A DNA stretch of 64,000 nt from Rhizobiales bacterium Ga0077545 (GCA_001464335.1 LNEV01000019.1:44293-108292); one strand, 5' to 3'. Positions 1 through 10,651 are shown, numbered from the stretch's first letter. The notes: generated by a model from the letters alone, not told the origin. A program made the numbers and translations.

Positions 1-1
1 C

Positions 2-361
2 TGGGTCGACGACATCGCGGCCTACGACTTCGCGACCCTCGGCCCGAAGATCGAGCACGATCCGATCTTTCCCGAACGCGCGAACATCTCGCTCGCCCAT
101 GTGACGGCGCCCGACGCGCTGACATTGAAAGTGTGGGAGCGCGGCGCTGGGCTGACGCGCGCCTGCGGCACGGCGGCGTGCGCGGCGGCCGTTACGGCCG
201 CGCGCACGAACCGGACCGGCCGCTCGGTGACGGTGACGCTTCCCGGCGGGCCGCTGCACATTCAGTGGCGCGACGACGATCACATTCTGATGACCGGCTC
301 GATCGAAAGTGAATTCGAGGGCCGTTTCGATCCCGCGATCTTCGCCGGAACAGCGGCATGA
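2..361 (+). CDS. dapF: Diaminopimelate epimerase, C-terminal part (5' end outside window)
   Basis: DapF interconverts LL- and meso-diaminopimelate in the cytoplasm for lysine and peptidoglycan synthesis. Only the last ~119 codons are in the window; the frame is open from base 2. Visible family signatures are [15 protein letters not shown] (substrate loop) and [15 protein letters not shown], whose ACGT cysteine is the second catalytic Cys of the family. The stop overlaps the next start (ATGA at 358-361), so the gene is probably translationally coupled to the mtaB-like gene. The first catalytic cysteine would lie upstream of the window. Confidence 0.95.
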   Translation, partial: WVDDIAAYDFATLGPKIEHDPIFPERANISLAHVTAPDALTLKVWERGAGLTRACGTAACAAAVTAARTNRTGRSVTVTLPGGPLHIQWRDDDHILMTGSIESEFEGRFDPAIFAGTAA

Positions 362-1605
362 CAGTCGAGGTCGTCACCTTCGGCTGCCGCCTCAACGCCA
401 ACGAATCCGAGGCCATCCGCGCGGCTGCGCTTTCCGCCAATCGCGACAATCTCATTGTCGTCAATACATGCGCGGTGACGGCGGAAGCAACCGCGCAGGC
501 GCGTCAGACGATCCGCAAATTGCGGCGCCTCAACCCGTCGTCCGAGATCGTCGTGACGGGATGCGCCGCGCAGGTCGAACCCGACATGTTCGCGGCGATG
601 CCGGAAGTCTCCCAGGTGCTCGGCAATGCCGAGAAGATGAAGGCCGAAACCTGGGCGCGGCCGTTCGGTCTGGACAACGCCGAGCGCGTGCGTGTCGACG
701 ACATCATGTCGGTCAGGGAGACGGCGCTTCATCTCATCGACGGCATGCAGGGCATGGCCCGCGCCTTCGTGCAGGTGCAGAACGGCTGCGATCACCGCTG
801 CACTTTCTGCATCATTCCTTATGGACGCGGCCCCTCGCGCTCCGTTGCGATGGGTGCGGTGGTCGATCAGGTGCGGCGTCTCGCCGAAAACGGATGCCGC
901 GAAATCGTTCTGACGGGTGTCGATCTCACGAGTTATGGCGCGGACCTTCCGGGCACGCCGAAGCTCGGAATGCTCGTGCGGACGATTCTCAAGCTCGTTC
1001 CCGAGCTGCCGCGGCTGCGGATTTCCTCCATCGACGCGGTCGAGGCGGACGATGATCTGATCCGCGCCTTTGCCGAGGAAGAGCGGCTGATGGCGCACCT
1101 GCACATCTCGCTTCAGGCCGGAGACGATCTCGTGCTGAAGCGTATGAAGCGGCGCCATCTGCGCGCGGACGCGGTGCGTTTCTGCAAGGAGATTCGTGCG
1201 CTTCGTCCCGACATCGTGTTCGGTGCCGATTTCATCACGGGCTTTCCCACCGAAACGGAAATGCAGTTCCGCCGTACGCTCGATCTCGTCGGCGAATGCG
1301 GGCTGACGCATCTGCATGTTTTCCCGTTCTCACCGCGCCCGGGCACGCCCGCTGCCAAGATGCGGCAGGTCGGGCGCGATGTTGCGAAGGAACGCGCCGC
1401 GCGGCTTCGCGCGCGTGGCGAGGACATGCTGCGGCGGCACCTTGCCGGAGAGATCGGCCGCACACGCATGGCGCTGGCCGAAAACGAAGGCGTCGGGCGC
1501 ACCGAAGGGTTCGCGATGGTGAAGTTCGCGCGCCCGGCTGAGACAGGCACGCTTGTTCCGGTGACGATTGCCGGACATGACGGAACGAGGCTTCTGGCAG
1601 CGTAA
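358..1605 (+). CDS. mtaB: tRNA t6A37 methylthiotransferase MtaB-like radical SAM enzyme
   Basis: 415 aa. Family role: adds a methylthio group to N6-threonylcarbamoyladenosine at tRNA position 37. The N-terminal UPF0004 domain shows three cluster cysteines (C10, C38, C69), followed by the radical-SAM motif C144-x3-C148-x2-C151 in [10 protein letters not shown], then [13 protein letters not shown]-terminal TRAM-like region follows. MtaB rather than MiaB or RimO is inferred from the FGCRLNANE start and the short length. The ATG overlaps the dapF stop, and its TAA overlaps the ftsY ATG (TAATG), so the three genes form one operon. Confidence 0.9.
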   Translation: MTVEVVTFGCRLNANESEAIRAAALSANRDNLIVVNTCAVTAEATAQARQTIRKLRRLNPSSEIVVTGCAAQVEPDMFAAMPEVSQVLGNAEKMKAETWARPFGLDNAERVRVDDIMSVRETALHLIDGMQGMARAFVQVQNGCDHRCTFCIIPYGRGPSRSVAMGAVVDQVRRLAENGCREIVLTGVDLTSYGADLPGTPKLGMLVRTILKLVPELPRLRISSIDAVEADDDLIRAFAEEERLMAHLHISLQAGDDLVLKRMKRRHLRADAVRFCKEIRALRPDIVFGADFITGFPTETEMQFRRTLDLVGECGLTHLHVFPFSPRPGTPAAKMRQVGRDVAKERAARLRARGEDMLRRHLAGEIGRTRMALAENEGVGRTEGFAMVKFARPAETGTLVPVTIAGHDGTRLLAA

Positions 1606-2828
1606 TGACGGAAGAAAAGAAATCAGGATTTTTCGGCCGCCTGTTCGGTGGCGGCAAGCCCGCCGAGCCGGAAGCGATGGAGCCGCGGCAGGACGTTGTC
1701 GGCGCGCCGGAGCCGGATGCCGAGCTGCCTGCGCGGGTCGCGCTCGAGGATGTGCCTGCGCCGCTGGAAGCGCCTCCGCCACCTGCTCCGGAACCCGAGC
1801 CGGAAGCGCGCGTCATGGAAAAGGTCGAGATCGAGGATCGCATCATCCTGCGTCCCGCGGCGGACGAAGCCGAAGAAACCTTCGCGCCCGAAGTCGAACC
1901 TCCGCGCGAAAGCGGCGGCTGGTTCGCGCGTCTGCGGCGCGGGCTTGCACGTACGAGCGAAAAGCTCGGCGGCGGCATCTCCGATCTTTTCAACAAGTCG
2001 AAGTTCGATGCGGCGACGCTCGATGAACTCGAGGACATTCTCATCCAGGCCGATCTCGGCATCGACGCCGCTGCGCGCGTCACCAAGGAAGTCGGACGCC
2101 AGCGGCATGAGCGCGGGCTCGATGGCGACGGCGTGCGCGCCGTCGTGGCAAGTGAAGTCGAGAAGGCGCTTTCGGATGTGGCGAAGCCGCTCGACATCAA
2201 CACGGGCGCGAAGCCCTTCGTGATCCTGATGGCGGGCGTCAACGGATCGGGCAAGACGACGACCATCGGCAAGCTTGCGCGCAAATACACCGACGAGGGA
2301 AAATCGGTCATGCTCGCGGCCGGCGACACGTTCCGCGCGGCGGCGGTCGAGCAGCTTCGCGTCTGGGCCGAGCGGATCGGCGTTCCCATCGTTACGAAGG
2401 ATGTCGGGGCGGATGCGTCGGGCCTCGCCTATGAGGCGGTCGAGAAAGCGCGCGCAGCGGGCGTGGATATCCTGCTCATCGACACCGCCGGGCGGCTTCA
2501 GAACCGCACGGAGCTGATGCAGGAGCTTGAGAAGATCACGCGCGTGATCCGCAAGGTCATGCCCGATGCCCCGCATGCCGCGCTGCTCGTTCTCGACGCG
2601 ACCGTCGGCCAGAACGCCATCAGCCAGGTCGAGCTTTTCCAGAAGACCGCCGGGATCACGGGGCTTGTCATGACCAAGCTCGACGGTACGGCGCGCGGCG
2701 GCATTCTGGTCGCATTGGCCGACAGGTTCAGCCTGCCCATACATTTCATCGGCGTCGGCGAAAGCGTCGGAGACCTCGAACCGTTCGATGCGCGCGATTT
2801 TTCACGCGCGCTTGTGGGACTGGATTAA
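1605..2828 (+). CDS. ftsY: Signal recognition particle receptor FtsY
   Basis: 407 aa GTPase that docks SRP-ribosome complexes at the inner membrane for co-translational insertion. An acidic, Pro/Glu-rich A domain fills about residues 1-105 and is followed by the N helical bundle. The G domain has [14 protein letters not shown] (P-loop, ~residue 210), [20 protein letters not shown] (~292) and [10 protein letters not shown] (~355). The ATG overlaps the mtaB stop; a yciB gene begins 2 nt after the stop. Length and domain order match complete FtsY. Confidence 0.97.
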   Translation: MTEEKKSGFFGRLFGGGKPAEPEAMEPRQDVVGAPEPDAELPARVALEDVPAPLEAPPPPAPEPEPEARVMEKVEIEDRIILRPAADEAEETFAPEVEPPRESGGWFARLRRGLARTSEKLGGGISDLFNKSKFDAATLDELEDILIQADLGIDAAARVTKEVGRQRHERGLDGDGVRAVVASEVEKALSDVAKPLDINTGAKPFVILMAGVNGSGKTTTIGKLARKYTDEGKSVMLAAGDTFRAAAVEQLRVWAERIGVPIVTKDVGADASGLAYEAVEKARAAGVDILLIDTAGRLQNRTELMQELEKITRVIRKVMPDAPHAALLVLDATVGQNAISQVELFQKTAGITGLVMTKLDGTARGGILVALADRFSLPIHFIGVGESVGDLEPFDARDFSRALVGLD

Positions 2829-2830
2829 GC

Positions 2831-3418
2831 ATGACCATCAAGACCACGGCGGAAGGTGCGCCGAAGAAGCTGAACCCCTGGCTGAAATTCGCGCTCGAGA
2901 TCGGGCCGCTTGTCGCCTTTTTCTTCGTGAATTCGCGCGCGGGCCTGTTCTGGGGCACCGGCGTTTTCATGGCCGCGACGGCGGTGTCGCTGCTTGTTTC
3001 GTGGCTGCTGATCCGCCGTCTTCCGATCATGCCGCTGGTGACGGGCGTGGTCGTTCTGATTTTCGGCGGGCTGACGCTCTATCTGCAGGATGAGCTGTTC
3101 ATCAAGCTGAAGCCCACCATCGTGAATACGATGTTCGGTGTGGTTCTGCTGGTCGGTCTTGCGTTCGGAAAATCGCTGCTGGCCGTGGTCTTCGACGCCG
3201 CGTTCAGCCTGACGGACGAGGGCTGGAAGAAGCTCACCTTCCGCTGGGCGCTGTTTTTCTTCGCGCTCGCGATCATAAATGAAGTGGTGTGGCGCAATTT
3301 TTCGACGGATTTCTGGGTCGCGTTCAAGGTGTGGGGCATCATGCCTCTCACCTTCGTCTTCGCGCTGGCGCAACTGCCGCTGCTGCAGCGTTATGAGGCC
3401 AAGACGGACGACGCCTAA
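2831..3418 (+). CDS. yciB: Inner membrane-spanning protein YciB (septation protein A)
   Basis: 195 aa with five to six hydrophobic segments (e.g. residues 18-34, 38-53, 58-72, 97-118, 136-150 and 161-180). Family hallmarks seen are [10 protein letters not shown] and [12 protein letters not shown]. YciB/IspZ proteins sit in the inner membrane and affect envelope integrity and septation; the biochemical role is unsettled. It is the last gene of the dapF-mtaB-ftsY-yciB run. Its stop codon overlaps the stop of the convergent gene at 3415 by 3 nt, leaving no room for a shared terminator outside coding sequence. Confidence 0.9.
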   Translation: MTIKTTAEGAPKKLNPWLKFALEIGPLVAFFFVNSRAGLFWGTGVFMAATAVSLLVSWLLIRRLPIMPLVTGVVVLIFGGLTLYLQDELFIKLKPTIVNTMFGVVLLVGLAFGKSLLAVVFDAAFSLTDEGWKKLTFRWALFFFALAIINEVVWRNFSTDFWVAFKVWGIMPLTFVFALAQLPLLQRYEAKTDDA

Positions 3419-4131
3419 CGGCTGGTCAGGCCGGCCGCGCGCGCTTCGGCGTCGACCAGCGCGTCGTTGGTGGTGGCCAGTTTTTGGCGCAGGCCTTTCC
3501 GGAAGCTCAGATCGATGGCCTGTTCGATGGCGGGTTCCCGCTCGATCAGTTTCTGCAGCGCCTGACGCTCGAATGCGAGGTAGCGCGTTTCGCTGCGGGC
3601 CGTCACCGTTGCCGTCGCGGGCATATCGGTAAGTACGCTGATCTCGCCGACGAGCGTGCCGGGGTCGCAATAGCCGACCAGAACGTCGTTGACGGTCACG
3701 ATCACCTCGCCCGAAGCGACGAAAATCATATACGTCACCATCTCGCCGCGGCGGATGAGGATCGTTCCGGGCTTCACGTCGTGCCATTCGCCAAGATCGA
3801 GCAGGCGGCGTGCGAGGGGCGGCTCGAGCAGGGGAACGACGTGCTCGCGGAACATGCGCTCCTCGGGAGTAAAGTGCGCGGCGCGATTGCGGTGCAGCAG
3901 GAGCGCAAGCTGGCCGAGGTTGACGGCGACGAACAGAAATTCCCAGAACACGCTGACGAAATCGCCGATCATCACCGAATAGACGATGCTGAGAGCGCCG
4001 GCACCGATCGCGATGATGCGCAGATAGAACATCCGCGTCATCAGCATCGACAGGATCAACAGCACATAGCTGGCATGGCCGATGAGGCCCTCGGGCGAGA
4101 GGGCGGACTCGGAGATCGTCGCAAGTTCCAT
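3415..4131 (-). CDS. Membrane-anchored cyclic nucleotide-binding domain protein
   Basis: 238 aa. The N-terminal ~85 residues are hydrophobic with about three membrane segments ([52 protein letters not shown]). The second half is a Crp/Fnr-type sensor domain: [32 protein letters not shown] and [18 protein letters not shown]. No DNA-binding domain follows, so it is not a transcription factor. The layout resembles Popeye-type proteins (membrane segments plus cNMP fold). It starts about 15 nt after the ccmG stop and may be co-transcribed with the ccm genes. Ligand and role are unknown. Confidence 0.75.
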   Translation of the reverse strand: MELATISESALSPEGLIGHASYVLLILSMLMTRMFYLRIIAIGAGALSIVYSVMIGDFVSVFWEFLFVAVNLGQLALLLHRNRAAHFTPEERMFREHVVPLLEPPLARRLLDLGEWHDVKPGTILIRRGEMVTYMIFVASGEVIVTVNDVLVGYCDPGTLVGEISVLTDMPATATVTARSETRYLAFERQALQKLIEREPAIEQAIDLSFRKGLRQKLATTNDALVDAEARAAGLTSR

Positions 4132-4145
4132 CTTGCCAGAATGTC

Positions 4146-4748
4146 TTACCGGCCCGTCACGTGCAATCGGTCATGGGCGGCGATGGCGGTGCCGCGTTCG
4201 GCCTTGGCGATTTCCGGAAGCAGCACATCGGCGAGCGAGGCATCCGTCAGCGGGCCGATATGCTTGTAGGCGATGCGTCCGTCCTTGCCGATGACGAAGG
4301 TTTCCGGGACCCCGTAGACACCCCAGTCGATCGCCGCCCGCCCATTGGCATCCGTGCCGACCGAGGAGAACGGATTGCCCATTTCCTTGAGGAACCCCAG
4401 CGCGTTGTCCGCCGCGTCCTTGTAATTGATGCCGACGAGCTGGACGCGATTCATGGCCGCGAGTCTTTCGAGCACGGGGTGCTCATTACGGCAGGGCGCG
4501 CACCAGGACGCCCAGACATTGACGACGGTGACGCGGCCATTTCCGAGGTCCGCGCGAGAGAGCCCCGGAACGGGCGAGCCGTCGGCATTCGTCAGCCCCT
4601 CAAGCGGCGCGAGCGTGAATTCGGGCGCCTCGCGTCCGATCAAGGCCGAGGGAAGCTGCGACGGGTCCCCGGCGTAAAGACGCAGGTAGAAAAGGCCGGC
4701 CAGCGCGACGAACAGGACAAGCGGGATGAGGACAACGAGGCGCCGCAT
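4146..4748 (-). CDS. ccmG: Thiol:disulfide interchange protein CcmG/DsbE
   Basis: 200 aa. One N-terminal membrane anchor (VVLIPLVLFVALAGLFYLRLY) precedes a periplasmic thioredoxin fold with active site WASWCAPCRNEHP and cis-Pro loop YGVPETFVI. CcmG keeps apocytochrome c CxxCH cysteines reduced before haem attachment. A central GINYKDA matches the family. The start ATG abuts the ccmD stop (4748). It is the distal maturation gene of the ccmABCDG set seen here; ccmE, ccmF and ccmH are not in the window and must lie elsewhere. Confidence 0.95.
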   Translation of the reverse strand: MRRLVVLIPLVLFVALAGLFYLRLYAGDPSQLPSALIGREAPEFTLAPLEGLTNADGSPVPGLSRADLGNGRVTVVNVWASWCAPCRNEHPVLERLAAMNRVQLVGINYKDAADNALGFLKEMGNPFSSVGTDANGRAAIDWGVYGVPETFVIGKDGRIAYKHIGPLTDASLADVLLPEIAKAERGTAIAAHDRLHVTGR

Positions 4749-4891
4749 CAGTCGGTCCTGCCGAGTTTTGCCTCAAGCGCTTCAAGCGCGCGGCGCTGGC
4801 TTCGATATTCCGCAAGGCTCCAGACGATCAGGCCCAAAACGACGAGCCCCGTGAATCCGTAGGCGGCGAGGATATAGCCGGAATGCGTCAT
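4748..4891 (-). CDS. ccmD: Haem exporter protein CcmD
   Basis: 47 aa single-span membrane protein: short N-terminus, segment YILAAYGFTGLVVLGLIVW, then a basic/acidic tail with YRSQRRALEALEAKL. CcmD is required to release holo-CcmE from the CcmABCD ABC complex. Size, topology and position between ccmC and ccmG are diagnostic. The start ATG at 4891 overlaps the ccmC stop (ATGA, 4888-4891). A longer reading in this frame extends upstream but lies antisense-like within ccmC and is rejected. Confidence 0.88.
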   Translation of the reverse strand: MTHSGYILAAYGFTGLVVLGLIVWSLAEYRSQRRALEALEAKLGRTD

Positions 4892-5613
4892 CGGGCGGCC
4901 TCCGCCGCGCGCAGGCGAAGCCCGCGCAGGCGCCGTTTCATCAGCTCCGTGCGCATCAGCAGAAGATGCAGCGTCACGAACAGCAGCGTGAAGGCAAGAG
5001 CGTTCACCAGGAGCGGCGTCAGGATCGCCGGATGGATGCTCGGCCCGTCCATACGGAAAACGGAGGCGGGCTGGTGCAGCGTGTTCCACCAGTCGACCGA
5101 AAATTTGATGATCGGGACATTGATGAACCCGACAAGCGTGAGGATCGCGACGAGCCGCGCGGCCTTGGCGGGCTCGTCGAGCGCCGCCCGCAGCGCGATG
5201 ACGCCGAGATACATCAGAAAGAGAACGAGAACCGAGGTGAGCCGGGCATCCCATTCCCACCACGTGCCCCACATGGGCCGCCCCCAGAGAGAGCCGGTGA
5301 CGAGGGCGATCAGGGTGAAGGCCGCGCCGATGGGAGCGGCCGCCTGCGCCGCGACATCGGCGAGCGGGTGCCGCCAGACGAGGACGCCGAGGCTCGACAC
5401 CGACATCACGCCCCATCCGAACATGCAGAGCCAGGCGGCGGGAACATGCACGAACATGATGCGGACGGTGTCGCCCTGCTGGTAATCGGCGGGCGCGACG
5501 AAGAACGCCTGCCACATGCCGACGACGAACAGAAGGGCGGTCAGCCCGGCGAGCCAAGGCAATGCCCGGTCGGCGAGGCTGGAAAAGCGGGCGGGGTTCG
5601 CAAGAGCGATCAT
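4888..5613 (-). CDS. ccmC: Haem exporter permease CcmC
   Basis: 241 aa, six membrane segments. The tryptophan-rich haem-handling motif WGRPMWGTWWEWDARLTS is present, with conserved histidines in the flanking periplasmic loops (FVHVPAAW and DGPSIHPAI). CcmC delivers haem to CcmE in the periplasm. I use the ATG at 5613 (MIALANPARFSS), since the open frame further upstream overlaps ccmB and looks random. Coupled to ccmD by a 4-nt overlap. Confidence 0.95.
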   Translation of the reverse strand: MIALANPARFSSLADRALPWLAGLTALLFVVGMWQAFFVAPADYQQGDTVRIMFVHVPAAWLCMFGWGVMSVSSLGVLVWRHPLADVAAQAAAPIGAAFTLIALVTGSLWGRPMWGTWWEWDARLTSVLVLFLMYLGVIALRAALDEPAKAARLVAILTLVGFINVPIIKFSVDWWNTLHQPASVFRMDGPSIHPAILTPLLVNALAFTLLFVTLHLLLMRTELMKRRLRGLRLRAAEAAR

Positions 5614-5660
5614 CGGGCGCGATGTAGCCTCCGCCTGCGGCACTGGCAATCTCCGGTCTG

Positions 5661-6329
5661 TCACGAGCGCGCGGATCTGAGCGCGCCGGCCGCCGCGAGC
5701 GGCGCCAGAACAAAGGCCGCCAATGTGACGGCAAGAAGGAGCGACAGCGAAGAGGCGGCCGGATCGCCCGCGATCAGCGCGTTCGTGGTCGAGACCCCGA
5801 AGATCAGAACCGGCACCGTCATGGGCAGAACGAGGACGGGCAACAGGAGCCCGCCACGTCTGAGGCCGACCGTCAGCGCCGCGCCGATCATGCCCAGAAG
5901 CGTCAAAGCAGGGGTTCCGATCAGCAAAGTGAAGGCCGTGGCGGCAAGCGCATGCGGCGGCAGGTTCAGCATCAGGCCGAGCAGCGGGGCGATGGCGGCG
6001 AGCGGCAGCCCCGTCACGACCCAGTGCGAAAGCGCCTTGGCCAGGACGAGAACCGGCAGCGGGGCGGGCGCTGAAAAGAGAAGGTCGAGACTGCCGTCCT
6101 CGGCGTCGGCGCCGAACAGACGGTCGAGGCCGATCAGGGTCGAGAGCAGGGCCCCGATCCACAGAACCGCTGCGCCGATGCGCCCCAGCAAAACGAGATC
6201 GGGCCCGACGGCGAAGGGGATGACGGCGACGACGGAGAGAAAGAAGACCAGTGGAAGGCCGAACCCGCCGCCCGAGCGGACGGCAAGACGAAAATCGCGA
6301 CGGATGAGGGCGAGAAGCGTCGAGGTCAC
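5661..6329 (-). CDS. ccmB: Haem exporter permease CcmB
   Basis: 222 aa, six hydrophobic segments, with the family motifs LIRRDFRLAVRSGG near the N-terminus and DGSLDLLFSAPAPLPVLVLAK in the cytoplasmic loop. CcmB pairs with the CcmA ATPase to drive release of holo-CcmE. Start is GTG at 6329, overlapping the ccmA TGA (GTGA), giving the standard family length. About 47 nt separate its stop from ccmC. Confidence 0.93.
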   Translation of the reverse strand: MTSTLLALIRRDFRLAVRSGGGFGLPLVFFLSVVAVIPFAVGPDLVLLGRIGAAVLWIGALLSTLIGLDRLFGADAEDGSLDLLFSAPAPLPVLVLAKALSHWVVTGLPLAAIAPLLGLMLNLPPHALAATAFTLLIGTPALTLLGMIGAALTVGLRRGGLLLPVLVLPMTVPVLIFGVSTTNALIAGDPAASSLSLLLAVTLAAFVLAPLAAAGALRSARS

Positions 6330-6937
6330 ACCGCGCTCCCCAGAACCATGCGTTTCAGGTTCGGCCATCCGAGGTCCGAATGGGTTGCGGCGATGACGAT
6401 GCCCCCGGTTTCCCGGTGCGTCTCGACCAGTGTTCCGAGCCGGGAGAGCCCGTCGGTGTCGAGCGCGGTCGCGGGCTCGTCGAGAAGCCAGATGCCGCGT
6501 CTGGCGACGATCAGGCGGGTAAGCCCGAGACGCCTTTTCTGCCCGGCAGACAGGGAGGCGGCGGGAAGATCGGCGGCATGGCCGAGCCCCACGGCCTTTA
6601 GCGCCTCCGGCACGGCCGATGGATCGCCGCCCAGAAACTCGGCCCAGAACACCGCATTTTCCGTTGCGGAGAGCGCCGTTTTGACCCCGTCCGCATGGCC
6701 GATGAGATGAACATGCTCGGCGCGCGGGGTCTCCGGGTCTCCACTCTCGATCTGCACGGTGCCGGATGCGACAGGCAGCAGGCCCGCAAGCGCCCGCAGC
6801 AGAGTGGACTTTCCGGCGCCGTTCGGGCCGATCAGCACCAGCGCCTCTCCCGCCTGCAGGTTGAAGGAGACCGCGTTGAGCACGACGCGCTCGTTGCGCT
6901 CGATGCGGAGGCTTTCGGCCGTCAGGCGCACGGCCAT
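6326..6937 (-). CDS. ccmA: Cytochrome c biogenesis ATP-binding protein CcmA
   Basis: 203 aa ABC ATPase: Walker A GPNGAGKSTLLRALAGL, signature SLSAGQKRRLGLTRL, Walker B GIWLLDEPATALD, H-loop IAATHSDL. It energises the CcmABCD complex that frees haem-loaded CcmE. I choose ATG 6937 (MAVRLTAESL); a longer frame back to 7090 adds a low-complexity tail unlike any CcmA. First gene of the minus-strand ccm operon; its promoter should lie in 6938-7126, divergent from acnA. Confidence 0.95.
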   Translation of the reverse strand: MAVRLTAESLRIERNERVVLNAVSFNLQAGEALVLIGPNGAGKSTLLRALAGLLPVASGTVQIESGDPETPRAEHVHLIGHADGVKTALSATENAVFWAEFLGGDPSAVPEALKAVGLGHAADLPAASLSAGQKRRLGLTRLIVARRGIWLLDEPATALDTDGLSRLGTLVETHRETGGIVIAATHSDLGWPNLKRMVLGSAV

Positions 6938-7126
6938 GCTGCCCAAGTATGAGGCAGGAAGCGCCGGGTGCCCGCATTTCCTGTCTGGAAGAGTTCGAAG
7001 CTTCCGCCTATATTCCGGCCAGGCTCGACGATTTCCCCAACAGGGGAGCGGCCCCGGAAGCTCCCGCTTCCCCCGTGACGGAGTGCACACGCTCCCGCCG
7101 AGTGTCTGGTATGGAGATCAGCACTC

Positions 7127-9814
7127 GTGTCCACAAAATCCCTCGACAGTTTCAAATCCAAGAAAACACTCACCGCCGGCGGCAAGACCTACACCTATTA
7201 CAGCCTGAAGGAAGCCGAAAAGAACGGCCTGACGGGCATTTCGCGCCTTCCGGTTTCGCTCAAGGTCTTGCTCGAAAACCTTCTGCGGTTCGAAGACGGC
7301 AGGACGGTGAAGGCCGAGGACATTCGCGCCATCGCGGCGTGGATGGCCGAACGCACATCCAGCCATGAAATCGCGTTTCGCCCGGCGCGCGTCCTGATGC
7401 AGGACTTCACCGGCGTTCCGGCGGTGGTGGATCTGGCGGCCATGCGCGACGCCATGAACGCGCTTGGCGGCGATCCGAAACGCATCAACCCGCTCGTTCC
7501 GGTCGATCTCGTCATCGACCATTCGGTCATCGTCGACGAATTCGGCACGCCGCAGGCCTTCGCCCACAATGTCGAAAAGGAATATGAGCGCAACGGCGAG
7601 CGCTACCGCTTCCTGAAATGGGCGCAGGGCTCGTTCGACAATTTCCGCGTCGTGCCGCCCGGCACCGGCATCTGCCACCAGGTCAATCTCGAATATCTGT
7701 CTCAGGTCGTCTGGACGAAGGACGAAGGCGGCGAGACGACTGCCTATTGCGACACGCTTGTCGGCACCGACAGTCACACCACAATGGTCAACGGCCTGTC
7801 CGTGCTTGGCTGGGGCGTCGGCGGCATCGAGGCGGAGGCGGCCATGCTGGGCCAGCCTTTGTCCATGCTTATTCCCGAAGTCGTCGGCTTCCGCATCCAC
7901 GGCAGGCTGAAGGAGGGCGTGACGGCGACGGACCTCGTTCTGACCGTCACCGAAATGCTGCGCAAGAAGGGCGTTGTCGGAAAGTTCGTCGAATTCTTCG
8001 GCCCCGGCATCGGCACGATGGCGCTCGAAGACCGCGCGACGATCGGCAATATGGCGCCCGAATATGGCGCGACCTGCGGCTTCTTCCCGGTCGATCAGGA
8101 AACGTTGCGCTATCTCGACGAAACCGCCCGCACGCCCGAGCGGCTGGCCCTGGTCGAGGAATATCAGAAGGCGCAGGGCATGTTCTGGACGCCCGACGTC
8201 GAGGACCCTGTCTTTACGGATGTGCTGGAGCTCGACCTGTCGACGGTAGAACCATCGCTGGCCGGTCCCAAGCGTCCGCAGGACCGCGTTCTCCTGTCCG
8301 GCACAAAGGCCGGTTTCCTCAAGGCGCTGGAAGGCGAGTTCGGCAAGGCCGGCAAGACCGCCGAGCGCTTCCCGGTCGAGGGCGCGGACTACACGATCGG
8401 CCACGGCGACGTCGTTCTTGCGGCGATCACCTCCTGTACCAACACGTCGAACCCGAATGTCATGATCGCGGCGGGCCTCCTTGCCCGCAATGCGGTGGCG
8501 AAGGGCCTGAAGACCAAGCCCTGGGTCAAGACATCGGTCGCGCCGGGCAGCCAGGTGGTCGAGGATTACTTCAAGAGCGCCGACCTGCAGAAGGATCTCG
8601 ACGCGCTCGGCTTCAACCTTGTCGGTTTCGGCTGCACGTCGTGCATCGGCAATTCCGGCCCGCTGCCGGAGGCGATTTCGGAATCGATCAACGGCAACGA
8701 CGTGGTCGGCGGCGCCGTCATCTCCGGCAACCGCAATTTCGAAGGCCGCGTGAACCCGGATGTACGGGCAAACTATCTCGCCTCGCCGCCGCTCGTCGTC
8801 GCGTACGCACTGGCGGGCTCGCTGCAGATCGATCTGGCCACCGAGCCGCTCGGCACCGGGTCGGACGGCAAGCCGGTCTATCTCAAGGATGTCTGGCCGA
8901 GCTCGAAGGAAGTCGCCGAATTCGTCCGTGCCAACGTCACCAAGAAGATATTCCAGACCCGCTATGCGGACGTCTTCAAGGGCGACGAGCACTGGCAGAA
9001 GATTTCGGTGTCGAAGGGCCTGACCTATGAGTGGGACAATCGTTCCACCTATGTGCAGAACCCGCCCTATTTCGAGGGCATCACGCGCGAGCCCGAGCCG
9101 CTCACGGACATCGAGAATGCCCGCATTCTCGGCCTCTTCCTCGATTCGATCACGACCGACCACATCTCGCCGGCCGGCTCGATCAAGGTCGAAAGCCCGG
9201 CCGGTCATTACCTGCGCGATCATCAGGTGCGCCCGGTCGATTTCAACCAGTACGGCACGCGGCGCGGCAATCATCAGATCATGATGCGCGGCACGTTCGC
9301 CAATATCCGCATCAAGAACCAGATGCTGGCGGGAATCGAAGGCGGCCTCACCCGTCACTATCCGGACGGCGAGCAGATGCCGATCTACGACGCGGCGATG
9401 AAGTACAAGGAAGAGGGCGTGCCGCTCGTCGTCTTCGCGGGCAAGGAATATGGCACGGGCTCCTCGCGCGACTGGGCGGCCAAGGGCACGGTTCTGCTCG
9501 GCATCCGCGCGGTCATCGCCGAGAGCTTCGAGCGCATCCATCGCTCCAATCTCGTCGGCATGGGCGTTGTGCCTCTGGTGTTCGAGGCCGGGACGACTTG
9601 GAAGTCGCTCGGGCTCACCGGTGAGGAGAGCGTCACGCTCCACGGCATCGCCGAGGGGCTGAAAGTGCGCCAGATCATGACCGCCGAGATCACCTATGGA
9701 TCGGGCGAAGTGAAGAAGGTGCCTTTGATCTGCCGGATCGACACGCTCGAAGAGCTCGAATATTTCAAGAACGGCGGCATTCTTCACTATGTCTTGAGGT
9801 CGCTGGCGGCGTGA
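7127..9814 (+). CDS. acnA: Aconitate hydratase
   Basis: 895 aa, standard length for the AcnA/IRP1-type enzyme that isomerises citrate and isocitrate in the TCA cycle. [4Fe-4S] ligands are in SCTNTSNP (~residue 436) and [11 protein letters not shown] (~503, two Cys). Active-site segments visible are [13 protein letters not shown] and, in the C-terminal swivel domain, [16 protein letters not shown] (~770). Start is GTG at 7127 ([15 protein letters not shown]). The gene is monocistronic-looking; the next gene has its own signal-peptide start 58 nt downstream. Confidence 0.98.
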   Translation: MSTKSLDSFKSKKTLTAGGKTYTYYSLKEAEKNGLTGISRLPVSLKVLLENLLRFEDGRTVKAEDIRAIAAWMAERTSSHEIAFRPARVLMQDFTGVPAVVDLAAMRDAMNALGGDPKRINPLVPVDLVIDHSVIVDEFGTPQAFAHNVEKEYERNGERYRFLKWAQGSFDNFRVVPPGTGICHQVNLEYLSQVVWTKDEGGETTAYCDTLVGTDSHTTMVNGLSVLGWGVGGIEAEAAMLGQPLSMLIPEVVGFRIHGRLKEGVTATDLVLTVTEMLRKKGVVGKFVEFFGPGIGTMALEDRATIGNMAPEYGATCGFFPVDQETLRYLDETARTPERLALVEEYQKAQGMFWTPDVEDPVFTDVLELDLSTVEPSLAGPKRPQDRVLLSGTKAGFLKALEGEFGKAGKTAERFPVEGADYTIGHGDVVLAAITSCTNTSNPNVMIAAGLLARNAVAKGLKTKPWVKTSVAPGSQVVEDYFKSADLQKDLDALGFNLVGFGCTSCIGNSGPLPEAISESINGNDVVGGAVISGNRNFEGRVNPDVRANYLASPPLVVAYALAGSLQIDLATEPLGTGSDGKPVYLKDVWPSSKEVAEFVRANVTKKIFQTRYADVFKGDEHWQKISVSKGLTYEWDNRSTYVQNPPYFEGITREPEPLTDIENARILGLFLDSITTDHISPAGSIKVESPAGHYLRDHQVRPVDFNQYGTRRGNHQIMMRGTFANIRIKNQMLAGIEGGLTRHYPDGEQMPIYDAAMKYKEEGVPLVVFAGKEYGTGSSRDWAAKGTVLLGIRAVIAESFERIHRSNLVGMGVVPLVFEAGTTWKSLGLTGEESVTLHGIAEGLKVRQIMTAEITYGSGEVKKVPLICRIDTLEELEYFKNGGILHYVLRSLAA

Positions 9815-9872
9815 GGCCGATCTCGTCCTCGTGACTGGTGAAAGTGTGCGTTTGTGGCCATTGATCCCTGAG

Positions 9873-10595
9873 ATGAGATTAGCTGTACCTCTTCTTGGTC
9901 TGGTCCTCGGCCTGATATCGGCACCGGCCTCGGCTCAAACGCCGAGGGCGGTGCTCGAGCTTTTCACGAGCCAGGGCTGTTCCTCCTGCCCAAAAGCGGA
10001 CGAGCTCGCGATGGAGCTTGCCCGCGACAAGGACGTCCTCGTTCTGACATTCCCCGTCGATTACTGGGATTATCTCGGCTGGAAGGACACGCTCGGCTCC
10101 TCCGCCAATTCCGCGCGCCAACGCGCCTATGCGAATGTGCGCGGCGACCGCAAGGTCTTTACGCCGCAGATGGTCGTCAACGGCCGCGCCTCGGCCATCG
10201 GCAGCGATCGCGCGGCGATCCTGAACGCGGTGCGGGACACGTCGGGCGATCGCGAACTTCTGTCCGTGCCGGTGTCGATCAGCGAGGCGGATGGCAAGAT
10301 CGAGGTCGAGCTCGCGGGAAGCAAGGACTGCGAAAGCGAAGTCTGGCTGATCGCGGTGACGTCCGAGAGGTCGGTCCGGATCGAGGGCGGCGAGAACAAG
10401 GATCGCACCGTCAACTACACGAATGTGGTGCGGCGCATGACGCGCCTCGGCGCCTGGACCGGCAAGGCCGCGCATTTCACGGTGTCGCGCGCGGATGCGG
10501 TTCCAGGCGATGCTGACCGCTATTTCGTGCTGGTGCAGAAGGGATCGGGCTCGATGCCGGGCACGATTCTCGGCGTTCACCTCGCCTCACGTTGA
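9873..10595 (+). CDS. DUF1223 secreted thioredoxin-like protein
   Basis: 240 aa from ATG 9873, which places a clean signal peptide first (MRLAVPLLGLVLG..SAPASAQ); an upstream GTG at 9831 adds only 14 residues. The mature protein opens AVLELFTSQGCSSCPKADEL, a CxxC in a thioredoxin-like context typical of DUF1223, followed by FPVDYWDYLGWKDTL and QMVVNGR. Probably a periplasmic redox protein; its substrate is unknown. It follows acnA, an association common in Rhizobiales. Confidence 0.85.
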   Translation: MRLAVPLLGLVLGLISAPASAQTPRAVLELFTSQGCSSCPKADELAMELARDKDVLVLTFPVDYWDYLGWKDTLGSSANSARQRAYANVRGDRKVFTPQMVVNGRASAIGSDRAAILNAVRDTSGDRELLSVPVSISEADGKIEVELAGSKDCESEVWLIAVTSERSVRIEGGENKDRTVNYTNVVRRMTRLGAWTGKAAHFTVSRADAVPGDADRYFVLVQKGSGSMPGTILGVHLASR

Positions 10596-10620
10596 CCTTC
10601 GTGGCAGGCCGGCGTGCAGA

Positions 10621-10651
10621 CAAAAAGAAGGGCCGGACAAGCCGACCCTTC
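10621..10651 (-). terminator. Rho-independent terminator (minus strand)
   Basis: Arms GAAGGGcCGG (10627-10636) and CCGaCCCTTC (10642-10651) pair with one mismatch around a 5-nt loop. Read on the minus strand the stem is followed by TTTTT (complement of 10622-10626). On the plus strand no T-run follows, so it terminates a minus-strand transcript rather than the DUF1223 gene. Confidence 0.65.

Noticed and set aside
7118..9787. 889-codon open frame on the minus strand opposite acnA
   Set aside because: Shadow of a GC-rich gene with strong third-position bias; the plus frame has complete aconitase motifs.
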